DNA from: Pseudomonadota bacterium
Lineage (GTDB): Bacteria > Pseudomonadota > Gammaproteobacteria > Burkholderiales > Rhodocyclaceae
Direction: 5' to 3'
DNA: 51,525 nucleotides
Assembly: GCA_018262285.1 (NCBI GenBank)
Contig: JAGTRX010000003.1
Span: 1-51,525, forward strand
Under the pieces are notes generated by a model. That model worked only from the letters and a program-made list of their open reading frames with translations. It searched no databases and was not told the DNA's origin. This document shows positions 9,356 through 17,544 of this stretch, in pieces; positions within the stretch are counted from its first letter, which is position 1; every line of letters begins with the position of its first letter. A program made the position numbers and the translations under genes.

Positions 9356-11352
9356 TACCGCTCGGCGGGCTGTGATGGTGAAGACGGCAAAGGCAGCATC
9401 TTCGGGCCATCCATGTCAGGCAGAATGAAGTGTGATCTGGGGATAGCCTTGGACTGCTCGCCCATGATGTGACGATAGCGCTGATCGGTGATATCGGCGT
9501 AAGACTTGGCATCGCGCATGATCGTCGGGCGCAGGAAAACCATGAGATTGGTCTTGGTGCGCTTTCTGGATTCGGTCTTGAACAGGTTGCCAATGACCGG
9601 GATGTCACCAAGGAACGGAACCTTATCCAGGCTTTCAGTCACAGAATCCTGAATCAAGCCACCCAGAGCAATGATCTGGCTATCGTCCACGATCACGGTC
9701 GATTCGATGGAGCGCTTGTTGGTAATGATCCCGGCCACGTTGGTCTTGTCCTGAATACTCGAGACTTCCTGAAATATCTGCAGCTTCACTGAGCCACCTT
9801 CGGATATCTGCGGCTTGATTCGCAAGGTCAAGCCCACATCCTTGCGCTCTATGGTCTGGAAAGGCGTGGCTGTGGTCGTGTTACCGGTCTGGGCATACTG
9901 GCCGGTGATGAAAGGCACGTTCTGGCCGATGACGATTTTTGCTTCTTCATTGTCCAGCGTCATCAGGTTTGGCGTGGACAGGATATTGGCGTTTGAATCC
10001 GATTCCATGGCACGTGCCAGCATGCCAAGGTTAAGAATGGTGCCGATTCCAGGCAGGGTAATCTTGCCGCGCAAAATACCGATGTTGAGACCGGTACTGA
10101 CCGAACCAATATTGGCGGCAGCGTCGATAATATTGGTGCCTGTACCGCGGGTGCCGAAATTGGTGCCGCCAATGGTATTGGTACCACTATCGTTGGCGCC
10201 ACTGAGCGATTGCCACTGGAAGCCGAATTCGGCAGCTTTGTCTGAAGTCACTTCGACAATCAGTGCCTCGACATGAACTTGAGCCCGCCGGAAATCGAGC
10301 TTGTCAATGATAAAGCGCAGGTTGTTATAAACCGATTCTGGGGCAGTGATAATCAGGGAATTAGAAGCGGCATCAGCATGGATAATGCCTCCCTGCACTG
10401 GCGCCTGGGTCGCAGTGCTGTTGGTGCCAGGTAGTGTTGTCGTCGCCATGCCAGACGAGCTTGCAGAAGTTGCCGAGGCCGCCGAAGTATCGCCCGACAG
10501 AACGGCACGCAAGGTTTGGGCGACGCGCGTGGCTTCGGCATTCTTCAGGTAGATGAGGTGGATATTGCCACCCGCTTCGGTTTTCTGATCCAGGCTTTGT
10601 ATCAGGCTGCGAATCCGTTCGAGATACATCGCATTGTCGGAGCGGATAATCAGGCTGTTGGAACGCAGATCGGGGACGATGGTGACGCGCTGCATTTTGT
10701 CGCCGGTGCCACTGGCGACCGAATCGGCAAACAGTTTGTTCAGTGTGTGATTGACGTCCACCACGGAGGCATAACGGATGGGGATGACATAGGGTACAGA
10801 GGCATTCGGCCGGTCAATTTCTGCAATCAGTTTTTCCATGCGTCGCAGGTTGTTGCCATAATCGGTCACCACCAGGGCATTGAAGGCTGGTGTGGCCATC
10901 ACGCTGCCGTTCTGGCTCACCAGGGGTCGAACGAGTGGCATCAGCATGTTGGCCGATTCATATCGGAGCGGGAAAATCTGGGTTAGCACCTGATCGCCCT
11001 GCGCCTTGCCCTTCCTGACCAGTGCGCCACCCTGCAACTTGCCTTCTGCTTCGGGCACCACCTTGGTAACGCCATCCGACTCGACGGCGGTAAAACCATT
11101 AACCCGAAGCGCTGACAGCAATACATCATAAGTCGCGGACGTGGGGATCGGGGATGCCGAAACGATGTTGATGGTTCCCTTGACCCGAGGATCAATCAGG
11201 AAATTTCTGCCGGAGATTTGGCTGATGGCCTTGATGACGGCATCGATGTCGGCATTGACGAAATTAAGCGTGACCTTCTCTTCGGCGGTCGCACTGAAGG
11301 CGGTGCAAAAAATCAGCGCGCCAAACACACAATGGCGCGAAAAGCGATTCAT
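9355..11352 (-). CDS. gspD: Type II secretion secretin GspD
   Basis: 665 residues from the ATG at 11352, which begins a good signal peptide (MNRFSRHCVFGALIFCTAFSATA); an in-frame ATG at 11430 would put 26 extra residues before it. The order is N0 domain, three KH-like N1-N3 domains, and the secretin core with the VPFLGDIPVIGNLF block near the C-terminus. The N3 region holds a Ser/Thr/Ala-rich loop (about 280-315). There is no lipobox, so outer-membrane targeting probably uses a C-terminal S-domain, a pilotin or self-insertion. First gene of gspD-E-F. Confidence 0.95.
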   Translation of the reverse strand: MNRFSRHCVFGALIFCTAFSATAEEKVTLNFVNADIDAVIKAISQISGRNFLIDPRVKGTINIVSASPIPTSATYDVLLSALRVNGFTAVESDGVTKVVPEAEGKLQGGALVRKGKAQGDQVLTQIFPLRYESANMLMPLVRPLVSQNGSVMATPAFNALVVTDYGNNLRRMEKLIAEIDRPNASVPYVIPIRYASVVDVNHTLNKLFADSVASGTGDKMQRVTIVPDLRSNSLIIRSDNAMYLERIRSLIQSLDQKTEAGGNIHLIYLKNAEATRVAQTLRAVLSGDTSAASATSASSSGMATTTLPGTNSTATQAPVQGGIIHADAASNSLIITAPESVYNNLRFIIDKLDFRRAQVHVEALIVEVTSDKAAEFGFQWQSLSGANDSGTNTIGGTNFGTRGTGTNIIDAAANIGSVSTGLNIGILRGKITLPGIGTILNLGMLARAMESDSNANILSTPNLMTLDNEEAKIVIGQNVPFITGQYAQTGNTTTATPFQTIERKDVGLTLRIKPQISEGGSVKLQIFQEVSSIQDKTNVAGIITNKRSIESTVIVDDSQIIALGGLIQDSVTESLDKVPFLGDIPVIGNLFKTESRKRTKTNLMVFLRPTIMRDAKSYADITDQRYRHIMGEQSKAIPRSHFILPDMDGPKMLPLPSSPSQPAER

Positions 11353-11434
11353 CCAATCATCACGGCACCGATCCGACAGCGCAGCCCTTCTTCCCGATCC
11401 AGTCAGGCAAGAGAACGGGTTTATGGACATATGA

Positions 11435-11899
11435 TCAACCCAAACTCAATCGGCCAAGATCAGGCTTATTGCTGGCATATTGCGCAGCCAGAAGCGGCGA
11501 CGCAGTTATGAAATCCTCTTCGGGAAGGCCAAGAAATGTTTCCTGTCGGGTCGAAATATTTATCAGCCCCAGAACCGGAAGCACTGGCGCCCTGGCGTAA
11601 TTCCCCCAGATGCAATATCCCTCCCCAGTCGGACTGACACGCCTGATAAGCAGGCTCATCTTCCATGGCCCAATGGTGGTATTGCGGAATTCTGAAATTA
11701 TTTCGGTGTCAGGGGTTTGAAGAAGCGATGAAACCTCATCGACTGTGCGCGAAGCCGGTAGCAACTCCAACCTGGAACCTATGGTTGAAAAATCAATCAA
11801 CCGGCACGGCATTTTCAAGGTTTGGCCAACAATCAACGCCTGACCTTCAACAGGTCTAATCAAAGTGAACCTGTCAGCTGAACGATTCAAGTGAGCCAT
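11435..11899 (-). CDS. Small PilZ-like protein upstream of gspD
   Basis: 154 residues from the ATG at 11899, preceded by GGGGGAAATC; an in-frame ATG at 11941 is the alternative. No close family was recognised. The segment CRLIDFSTIGSRLEL (about residue 32) fits the D/NxSxxG strand of PilZ c-di-GMP receptors, but the upstream RxxxR is not obvious, so nucleotide binding is doubtful. No signal peptide or membrane helix is seen. It lies 83 bp upstream of gspD on the same strand, so a link to secretion is possible by context only. Confidence 0.6.
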   Translation of the reverse strand: MAHLNRSADRFTLIRPVEGQALIVGQTLKMPCRLIDFSTIGSRLELLPASRTVDEVSSLLQTPDTEIISEFRNTTIGPWKMSLLIRRVSPTGEGYCIWGNYARAPVLPVLGLINISTRQETFLGLPEEDFITASPLLAAQYASNKPDLGRLSLG

Positions 11900-11965
11900 G
11901 ATTTCCCCCGCTGAGGTTGCTGCGATACGCCAATCGATCATATCTGGCGCATCGCAAGTCGATCT

Positions 11966-12577
11966 TTATTTGCCGAAACGCGCCTTCGCCTCTTTCAGGC
12001 AGTTATCCTTGGTGGTACCAGCGTAGGTGTCGCACTTCTGTTTTGCCACCCCGTACTGGGCGTCAATCTTGTCCGAAGTAGCGTCCTTGCGGGCGTCAGC
12101 GGCGGTGTTATCTGCCTTGGTATGCGCTTCAGCGGACTTCTCGTTGGCCGTATCGTTGGCTTCCTTGGATTTCAGGCGCGCCTTGGCATCCGCTTTGGCG
12201 GAAATCTTCGCCGCCTTCGCTTCCTTCACGCAGACATCCTTCAAATTTCCGGCCTTGTCGTCGCAACGTTCCTTTGCTACGTCATAAGCGGCCTCAGCCT
12301 TGGCGACGCGCACCTCGTAATGGGCCTTGCGGCTCGGCTTGTAGCTGGCTTCAAGTTCTGCCTTTGCAACCTTCTCCTTGCCCTTAGCCTCTTCCACGCA
12401 AATATCCTTGGCATTATCGGAAAACGCTTTACAGGCTGCCTTGGCCGTCTTGTACTCGGCGGAAATCTTTTCCTTGCCGGCCTTGAAGTCGGCCTTCGAC
12501 ATGGTCTGCGCCATCGCGCCAGTACTGAACGCGAAGCTGACCGCAATGGCGATCACGTTGATGTTAAATTTGTTCAC
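11966..12577 (-). CDS. Exported Ala/Lys-rich protein with three Cys-pair repeats
   Basis: 203 residues from a GTG at 12577 that sits six bases after AAGGA; the ATG further upstream would bury the signal peptide (NKFNINVIAIAVSFAFSTGAMA). The mature protein is helical, Ala/Lys/Glu-rich, and contains three copies of a unit of the form AKxxC-x7/8-KDxC(V/L)(E/K)EAK, the last at the C-terminus. The two Cys per unit would fit three intra-repeat disulfides between helices. Similar proteins in betaproteobacteria are often labelled TolA-like because of composition only. No known enzyme motif. A copy of the 18-bp stress-cluster motif lies upstream at 12748-12765. Confidence 0.75.
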   Translation of the reverse strand: MNKFNINVIAIAVSFAFSTGAMAQTMSKADFKAGKEKISAEYKTAKAACKAFSDNAKDICVEEAKGKEKVAKAELEASYKPSRKAHYEVRVAKAEAAYDVAKERCDDKAGNLKDVCVKEAKAAKISAKADAKARLKSKEANDTANEKSAEAHTKADNTAADARKDATSDKIDAQYGVAKQKCDTYAGTTKDNCLKEAKARFGK

Positions 12578-12747
12578 AATCGTTCCTTTATGTAGTGGGT
12601 TGGCAAATAACCATTGGCAAGCCTTGCCGCGTAAAAACTTCACTTTTCCAAGACCTTGCTGCCTTCAGGCGTTGCGCATGGACACGATGCAAACATCACA
12701 CTGTGCTGGCTTGGACAAACAAAGCTTATGAGGACAACTTTTCCCCG

Positions 12748-12765
12748 TCTGTTCGCTGACGCACA
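12748..12765 (-). promoter_or_regulatory. Copy E of 18-bp stress-cluster motif
   Basis: TCTGTTCGCTGACGCACA, matching 15 or more of 18 positions to the copies at 36062 and 34870. It lies 171 bp upstream of the GTG of the Cys-repeat gene. Function as an operator is inference. Confidence 0.5.
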
Positions 12766-12978
12766 TAATTGCGATTGGTTAAATTTCCATTTGGCGAGGC
12801 AGTACGGCTGATTTGAATCGAAAGCCACAATTCAACCGGCTTTTCTGATCTTTCTCCAAGTAGAAAAATGTTTATGCGAGAATTTTTTGCTCATGCTCAC
12901 TCATTTCCTCCGAAATGCAATTCAATTGCTTATGGAGTAAAGAAACAATTTGCTGCCTGTTATGTAACTTGGCAGGTA

Positions 12979-13007
12979 GCATTTGTGTCACATGCATTTG
13001 TGTCACA
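12979..13007 (+). repeat. Tandem 15-bp direct repeat with TGTGTCACA core
   Basis: GCATTTGTGTCACA occurs at 12979-12992 and 12994-13007. Each unit contains the dyad TGTG-T-CACA. It lies about 125 bp upstream of the GTG of the YiiX-like gene, so it may be a double operator; slippage duplication is the alternative. Confidence 0.55.
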
Positions 13008-13130
13008 ATTCCGCTCCAGATTTGCAAGCGAGTTCGGCCGAAAAAGAAATCGACAGCTACAATCTCATGGCTGCCCCCTTGCAATTTCAGGACAGGCAAA
13101 AATACTCAAGTAATCGTCGGAGTCATTGTA

Positions 13131-14684
13131 GTGAAAAGAACATTCTTCCTTTTCTTGATTTTCCTTTGGCCGATGCAGGCCAGTGCGACAACAGCCCATG
13201 ACCTTGCTGCGCTAAAGCCACCCGAATTGTCTGCACGCCAGGCCAGCGACCGCGAAGCCGTTTTACGCTATCGAAATGGTTTGCGCGAGGTCATTTCCTA
13301 TGTTTCCAGCCAGCCGCAGGTCTTCCCGCCTGCCAGCACAAAAAAACACCGCCTGCTGAGCCAGGAGGAACGCGAGGCCGTTCGCCAGCTTTGGGCCCGC
13401 ACCATGGATTACTACCTGGCGCTCGATTCAATCGCCCATCTGCATGCCGATTTTCACAAGCTTTCCGGTTCTGAAGCACGCGCCACCTCATTCCGCCTGC
13501 GCTATGCCGCTTTTCTTGCCCAATACCGCAGTGCGCTTGAATTCATTGCGGCCGCACGGCATGAACCTGGCCTCGACATTCTGCTCAACGAACCGATGCC
13601 GGCGCTGGGCATTCCGGCGGGCAGTTACGACCGTTTCAAATTCCGTTTTCTCAACGTTGCCCGCGCCACGGAGTACACGGCCAACGAAGTGTTGCGCCAA
13701 CATTACCGCAAGGGCGATGCGTCGCTCGGTGCGGCACTTGTTGAGGACGCCAAAGCTGTGATGCACATCGGTCAGGGACATGGACAACTCATGACCCTCG
13801 TCAATGCAGGCGACATTGTCCGCAAGGGTAGCGAAGAAGCCCTGTTTCCGGTACAGGCCGGCGTTGCCGAATGGATGGGCGACACCAAGGTCTATCGGGT
13901 GGAAAAAAGCCTGATTTCGGCTGCCCAGATTGCCGAACTGCCCAAGCGCCTGGAACCTGGCGATATCCTGCTGGAACGGCGCGAGTGGTATGTCTCCAAT
14001 GTCGGACTACCCGGCTACTGGCCCCATGCGGCGCTCTACATCGGTAGCCCGGAGGAACGCGCCAGCTATTTCGGCACGCCCGAAGTTCGCGAATGGGTAA
14101 AACGCCAGGGCGAAGCCTCCGGCAATTTCGAACAACTGCTGCAACGCCGTTATGCCAAGGCGCAGGAAGAAGGCGCTCGTTTACAGCACGGCCACCCATA
14201 CCGGGTCATTGAGGCCATCAGCGAAGGCGTTTCCTTCACCACCATCGAACACAGCGCCGACGCCGACGCGCTGGCCGTCTTGCGGCCACGTCTCAACCGC
14301 GTTGAAAAGGCGCTGGCCGTGTTGCGGGCCTACGGCTATATCGGACGCCCCTATGATTTCAATTTCGATTTCCGCAGCGATGCCTCGCTGGTCTGTTCGG
14401 AACTGATCTACAAGGTTTACGAGCCGCTGGCCGGAATGAAGGGTTTGCAACTGCCAGTCAACAAGATACTCGGCCGCCTGACCTCCGGCCCGAATGATTA
14501 TGCCGAGCAATTCGACCTTCAGTTCGGCGCGCCGGAACAGCAATCCGATCTGGTCGTCTTCCTCGATGGCAACGAATCGGGCAAGCACGCCATCGAAGCG
14601 ACGTTGGAGGAATTCCGCCGCAGCTGGAAGCGCCCTAAGTGGCACATCCTGACCCAACCCAAATCTGCCAGTACCAAACCATGA
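13131..14684 (+). CDS. Exported YiiX/YebB-like NlpC/P60 cysteine hydrolase
   Basis: 517 residues from GTG 13131 (CGGAG ribosome site 8 bases upstream); the longer in-frame start at 12915 gives an implausible leader. Signal peptide VKRTFFLFLIFLWPMQASA. Residues about 20-270 form a helical domain of unknown role. Residues about 280-480 form a permuted papain-like domain: GDILLERR, then YWPHAALYIG with the candidate catalytic His299, and SLVCSELIYK with the candidate nucleophile Cys422, the order expected in the permuted YiiX group. Such enzymes cleave amide or ester bonds in peptides or lipids; the substrate here is unknown. First gene of a four-gene operon; its stop overlaps the next start (ATGA). 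Confidence 0.85.
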   Translation: MKRTFFLFLIFLWPMQASATTAHDLAALKPPELSARQASDREAVLRYRNGLREVISYVSSQPQVFPPASTKKHRLLSQEEREAVRQLWARTMDYYLALDSIAHLHADFHKLSGSEARATSFRLRYAAFLAQYRSALEFIAAARHEPGLDILLNEPMPALGIPAGSYDRFKFRFLNVARATEYTANEVLRQHYRKGDASLGAALVEDAKAVMHIGQGHGQLMTLVNAGDIVRKGSEEALFPVQAGVAEWMGDTKVYRVEKSLISAAQIAELPKRLEPGDILLERREWYVSNVGLPGYWPHAALYIGSPEERASYFGTPEVREWVKRQGEASGNFEQLLQRRYAKAQEEGARLQHGHPYRVIEAISEGVSFTTIEHSADADALAVLRPRLNRVEKALAVLRAYGYIGRPYDFNFDFRSDASLVCSELIYKVYEPLAGMKGLQLPVNKILGRLTSGPNDYAEQFDLQFGAPEQQSDLVVFLDGNESGKHAIEATLEEFRRSWKRPKWHILTQPKSASTKP

Positions 14685-15802
14685 CCGCAAAACGACTCCT
14701 TCTCCTCAGCGTTTCCGCCGGCGCCGGCCACATGCGCGCCGCCGAAGCCATCCGGGCGCATGCCGAAAATCTCGGCGCTGGCCTCTGCGCCCGCCACATT
14801 GACGTCATGGATTTTGTCCCGTCCGGATTCCGCAAGCTTTATACCGATTTCTATATCAAGCTGGTCAACAAGGCTCCTGCCCTCTGGGGCTATTTGTATC
14901 AGGTCACCAATGAGGCCGAGCCAGACAGCACCTCGCAAAAAATCCGCCGCGCCGTCGAGCGCCTGAATGCCCGCGCCCTGCTCAAGGAAATCACCGCTTT
15001 CCAGCCGGATGCCATCATTTGCACCCACTTCCTGCCGGCGGAAATCCTTTTTCACCAGATTCGCAAAGCCCGCCTCAACTGCCCGGTCTGGGTGCAGGTC
15101 ACCGATTTCGACCTGCACCGCATGTGGGTCATCCCGCAGATGACCGGCTATTTTGCCGCCAACGAGGAAGTCGCATTCCGCATGCAGGCGCAAGGCATTG
15201 CGGCACAGACCATCCACGTCACCGGCATTCCCATCATGCCCGCCTTTGCCCAAAAACCTGATCGCGCCGAATGTGCGCATGCACTCGGGCTGAACCCGGC
15301 ACGTACCACCATTCTGCTGATGGGCGGCGGCGCCGGCATCGGTAGCCTGGAAACGGTGGCGGAACGCCTGTTGACGCTGGACAAGGATTTCCAACTCATC
15401 GTGCTAGCCGGCAAAAACACGGCAGCACTCGCCACCTTGCAGGAACTGGCGCGCGCCCACCCCGGCAAGTTGTTCCCGCAAGGGTTTACCAATCAAGTCG
15501 AACGCCTGATGGCCTGCGCCGATCTCGTCATTACCAAGCCAGGCGGATTGACCACCTCGGAATGCCTGGCGCTGGGTCTACCCATGATCATCAACTCGCC
15601 GATTCCGGGACAGGAAGAACGCAATGCCGATTTCCTGCTCGAACAAGGCGCTGCCATGAAGGCCATTGACAGCGTGACGCTCGAATACCGCATCCGCCTG
15701 TTGCTCGACCAGCCGGACAAACTGGTGGCCATGCGTACCCGCGCCAAAGCGCTTGGCCGCCCGGATGCGGCCAATGAGGTATTACGAAATGTCCTCAGCT
15801 GA
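14681..15802 (+). CDS. MGDG synthase/UgtP-like glycosyltransferase
   Basis: 373 residues from the ATG at 14681, overlapping the preceding stop by 4 bp. GT-B fold of the GT28 group: the N-terminal SAGAGHMRAAEAI signature of diacylglycerol glucosyl/galactosyltransferases, the acceptor-side block VWVQVTDFDLHRMW, and the C-terminal donor-site block TKPGGLTTSECLALGLPMI. Family members move a sugar from a nucleotide donor to diacylglycerol at the cytoplasmic membrane face; MurG is a more distant relative. The lipid acceptor is inferred from the signature. Between an exported hydrolase and a membrane protein, a role in envelope glycolipid synthesis is likely. Confidence 0.88.
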   Translation: MTAKRLLLLSVSAGAGHMRAAEAIRAHAENLGAGLCARHIDVMDFVPSGFRKLYTDFYIKLVNKAPALWGYLYQVTNEAEPDSTSQKIRRAVERLNARALLKEITAFQPDAIICTHFLPAEILFHQIRKARLNCPVWVQVTDFDLHRMWVIPQMTGYFAANEEVAFRMQAQGIAAQTIHVTGIPIMPAFAQKPDRAECAHALGLNPARTTILLMGGGAGIGSLETVAERLLTLDKDFQLIVLAGKNTAALATLQELARAHPGKLFPQGFTNQVERLMACADLVITKPGGLTTSECLALGLPMIINSPIPGQEERNADFLLEQGAAMKAIDSVTLEYRIRLLLDQPDKLVAMRTRAKALGRPDAANEVLRNVLS

Positions 15803-16289
15803 AGCAGTCGCCCGCACACAAACCCGCCCGCTGCAAATAGCGCTGACCCTGACTTGGCTCGCCCTGCTCGCCTTTTTCTTTGCCCAGGTCGAAATCCAGA
15901 TCGAAGGCTCGGCTGGCTGGGGAGCCAACCTGCCCACCTGGCGCGTCGAAGAACACTGGCTGCTCGACATTTTCTGGGGCGGCCGCGCCATGACCGGTTA
16001 CCACGCCTGGGTCTTTCCCTTCGTGGCTCTCTTCTTCCATTTGCCGCTCTTCTTCATGGGCACGTGGACACCCCGCCTGCAGTGCCGCGTCATCGGCTGC
16101 ATCATGCTGTTCTGGATCGTTGAAGACTTTCTCTGGTTCATCCTCAATCCCGCCTATGGTCTGCAACGTTTCAGCCCACAGCACATTCCCTGGCATAAAA
16201 ACTGGATCGGCATGGCGCCGACCGACTACTGGATGTTCCTTGTCATCGGCAGTCTGCTGCTTTGGTTTTCCTGGAGAGAGAAAAAATGA
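15789..16289 (+). CDS. Small four-helix membrane protein of the glycosyltransferase operon
   Basis: 166 residues from the ATG at 15789 (GAGG nine bases upstream), overlapping the glycosyltransferase gene by 14 bp. About four membrane helices (near 15-35, 70-92, 98-122, 143-160). Polar residues sit in or near the helices: GYHAWVFPF, FHLPLFF, WIVEDFLWFILNPAYG and WHKNWIG, which suggests a catalytic or lipid-binding core rather than a simple anchor. I do not recognise the family. Its stop overlaps the start of the phosphatase gene, so it is a fixed part of the operon. Confidence 0.8.
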   Translation: MSSAEAVARTQTRPLQIALTLTWLALLAFFFAQVEIQIEGSAGWGANLPTWRVEEHWLLDIFWGGRAMTGYHAWVFPFVALFFHLPLFFMGTWTPRLQCRVIGCIMLFWIVEDFLWFILNPAYGLQRFSPQHIPWHKNWIGMAPTDYWMFLVIGSLLLWFSWREKK

Positions 16290-16873
16290 AATTGTTTTAT
16301 CGCCTGCGTCACACTCTGTTGCTGGCCATATTTCTGTTGCTGGCGCCGACACTGGCACTTTCGGCGACGCCGGAACAGCCCGCGCGGCCTGCGCACTGGG
16401 CAGTCCCCGTCAGCCCGACCCATAACCTGTATCGCATCACGCCACAGCTCTATCGCAGCGCGCAAATCGGCAAAAGGGATATCGCCTTATTGCAATCGCT
16501 CGGAATCAAAACCGTAGTCAGCCTGCGCGCCCTGCACTCCGACCGCAAACTATTCAAGGACTCCGGCATCCGCATAGGGCGAATCAAGGTCATTACCTGG
16601 AAAATCAATGACGATCATGTCGTCAGAGCGTTACGTGCCATCAAGGCTGCCGAAAAGGATGGCCCCGTCCTGCTGCACTGTCAGCACGGCGCCGATCGCA
16701 CCGGCACGGTTTCGGCCATGTACCGCATTCTTTACCAGAACTGGACGCGTGAGCGGGCTCTGGATGAACTCCTCAACGGCGGCTACGGCTACCATTCGCT
16801 CTGGAAGAACATCCCGGAATACCTAAAAAATGTGGACATCGAAGCCGTGCGCCGGCAGGTCGAGGCAAGCTGA
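16286..16873 (+). CDS. Exported dual-specificity/tyrosine-type phosphatase
   Basis: 195 residues from the ATG at 16286 (ATGA overlap with the previous stop). Signal peptide (about 1-30, ending LALSA). The Cys-phosphatase loop HCQHGADRTG gives nucleophile Cys132 and phosphate-binding Arg138; the general-acid Asp is probably in KINDDHV (about residue 111). The size fits single-domain dual-specificity phosphatases. Family members act on phosphoproteins, phosphoinositides or phosphatidylglycerophosphate. Export and the glycolipid neighbours point to a lipid or cell-wall phosphate substrate, which is inference. Last gene of the operon. Confidence 0.87.
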   Translation: MKLFYRLRHTLLLAIFLLLAPTLALSATPEQPARPAHWAVPVSPTHNLYRITPQLYRSAQIGKRDIALLQSLGIKTVVSLRALHSDRKLFKDSGIRIGRIKVITWKINDDHVVRALRAIKAAEKDGPVLLHCQHGADRTGTVSAMYRILYQNWTRERALDELLNGGYGYHSLWKNIPEYLKNVDIEAVRRQVEAS

Positions 16874-16888
16874 CGCTCCAGCAGTCTG

Positions 16889-17089
16889 CTAGAAATTCAC
16901 GTCATAAGTATAAGGCTGCTGCCGGATTTCGGCAGCAGCGAGTCTGGCTTGTGCCTTTCTATCCTGCTTCCCGTCCCACCACAAGGCGCGTGACTCTTGC
17001 TGCCCTGCCTGCCATTCGGGATGACGAACAAACTCCTCCTTCATCCAAAGTCCGAAACCGGAAACGTAAGACCGATTCACGCCAAACAT
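16889..17089 (-). CDS. DUF3460 family protein
   Basis: 66 residues. The DUF3460 pattern is clear: YVSGFGLWMKEEF, HPEWQAGQQESRALWWD and the C-terminal EIRQQPYTY. Function unknown; the family is common in betaproteobacteria. The start at 17089 has an AGAGGGA ribosome site. It is convergent with the phosphatase gene, 15 bp apart. A perfect 10-bp hairpin (16915-16939) lies inside its coding sequence. Confidence 0.87.
   Translation of the reverse strand: MFGVNRSYVSGFGLWMKEEFVRHPEWQAGQQESRALWWDGKQDRKAQARLAAAEIRQQPYTYDVNF
16915..16939. other. Perfect hairpin inside the DUF3460 gene
   Basis: GCTGCTGCCG (16915-16924) pairs exactly with 16930-16939 around a 5-base loop. It lies 42-66 bp past the phosphatase stop and could end transcription of the plus-strand operon, although no T-tract follows. 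It may simply reflect the codons for AAAEIRQQ. Confidence 0.4.
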
Positions 17090-17133
17090 TCATGTCCCTC
17101 TTATCAACAATTCACCAGCAGCCTATTTATACC

Positions 17134-17364
17134 TCAATGTATCATGATCGGGCTGGCATTGCCGGCACAGTAATTGTCGAGAAGGCTATCAATGGCTTCT
17201 TCGGTACGTTCCTCGTCAGGAATCCTCTCCAGAGCAGCAGAGAAACAACTGGCGTGAACGCCATGCAGGAAGAGTGAGCGGCGTGCGGATTTATCGAGCA
17301 GTTCAAAACCCTGCTCCGGATAGGCCAACACGGAAAAGTGTTCGCTGTTATAGACGACGTTCAT
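17134..17364 (-). CDS. DUF3567 family protein
   Basis: 76 residues. It begins MNVVYNSEHFSVLAYPEQGFELLDK, the start of this family (shown beyond the key NSEHF and EQGFELLDK blocks only for recognition), and ends SPIMIH. A strong ribosome site (AAGGAGG) precedes the ATG at 17364. Function unknown; small acidic cytoplasmic protein, family largely betaproteobacterial. It is probably transcribed on its own, upstream of DUF3460 on the same strand. Confidence 0.87.
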   Translation of the reverse strand: MNVVYNSEHFSVLAYPEQGFELLDKSARRSLFLHGVHASCFSAALERIPDEERTEEAIDSLLDNYCAGNASPIMIH

Positions 17365-17544
17365 GGCAACCTCCTTCTGGCGACTTCCACAACTTTATTA
17401 ACGGCAGTTTCGGGCGCTTATCAAGGGACAGATACAAGTAATTACAACTTTCGTAATAATCCACAATTTAAGCTTACGAAACCCTGTGAGTCAGACAGGT
17501 AGAAACCGATAAAATTCCCGTTTCCACCGATGAAAGGCGAAAGA

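Larger units (their letters stand above)
12578..13130. other. Long intergenic region, 553 bp
   Basis: No credible gene is visible. The region is AT-richer than its surroundings and is the divergent promoter space of the Cys-repeat gene (left) and the YiiX-like operon (right). It holds one copy of the 18-bp TCTGT-CGC...GCACA motif (12748-12765) and a tandem direct repeat with TGTGTCACA cores (12979-13007). ORFs here have no ribosome sites and unlikely composition. Confidence 0.7.

Noticed and set aside
12872-13099. 75-codon minus-strand frame in the long intergenic region
   Set aside because: No ribosome site, no family, and it covers the direct-repeat element.
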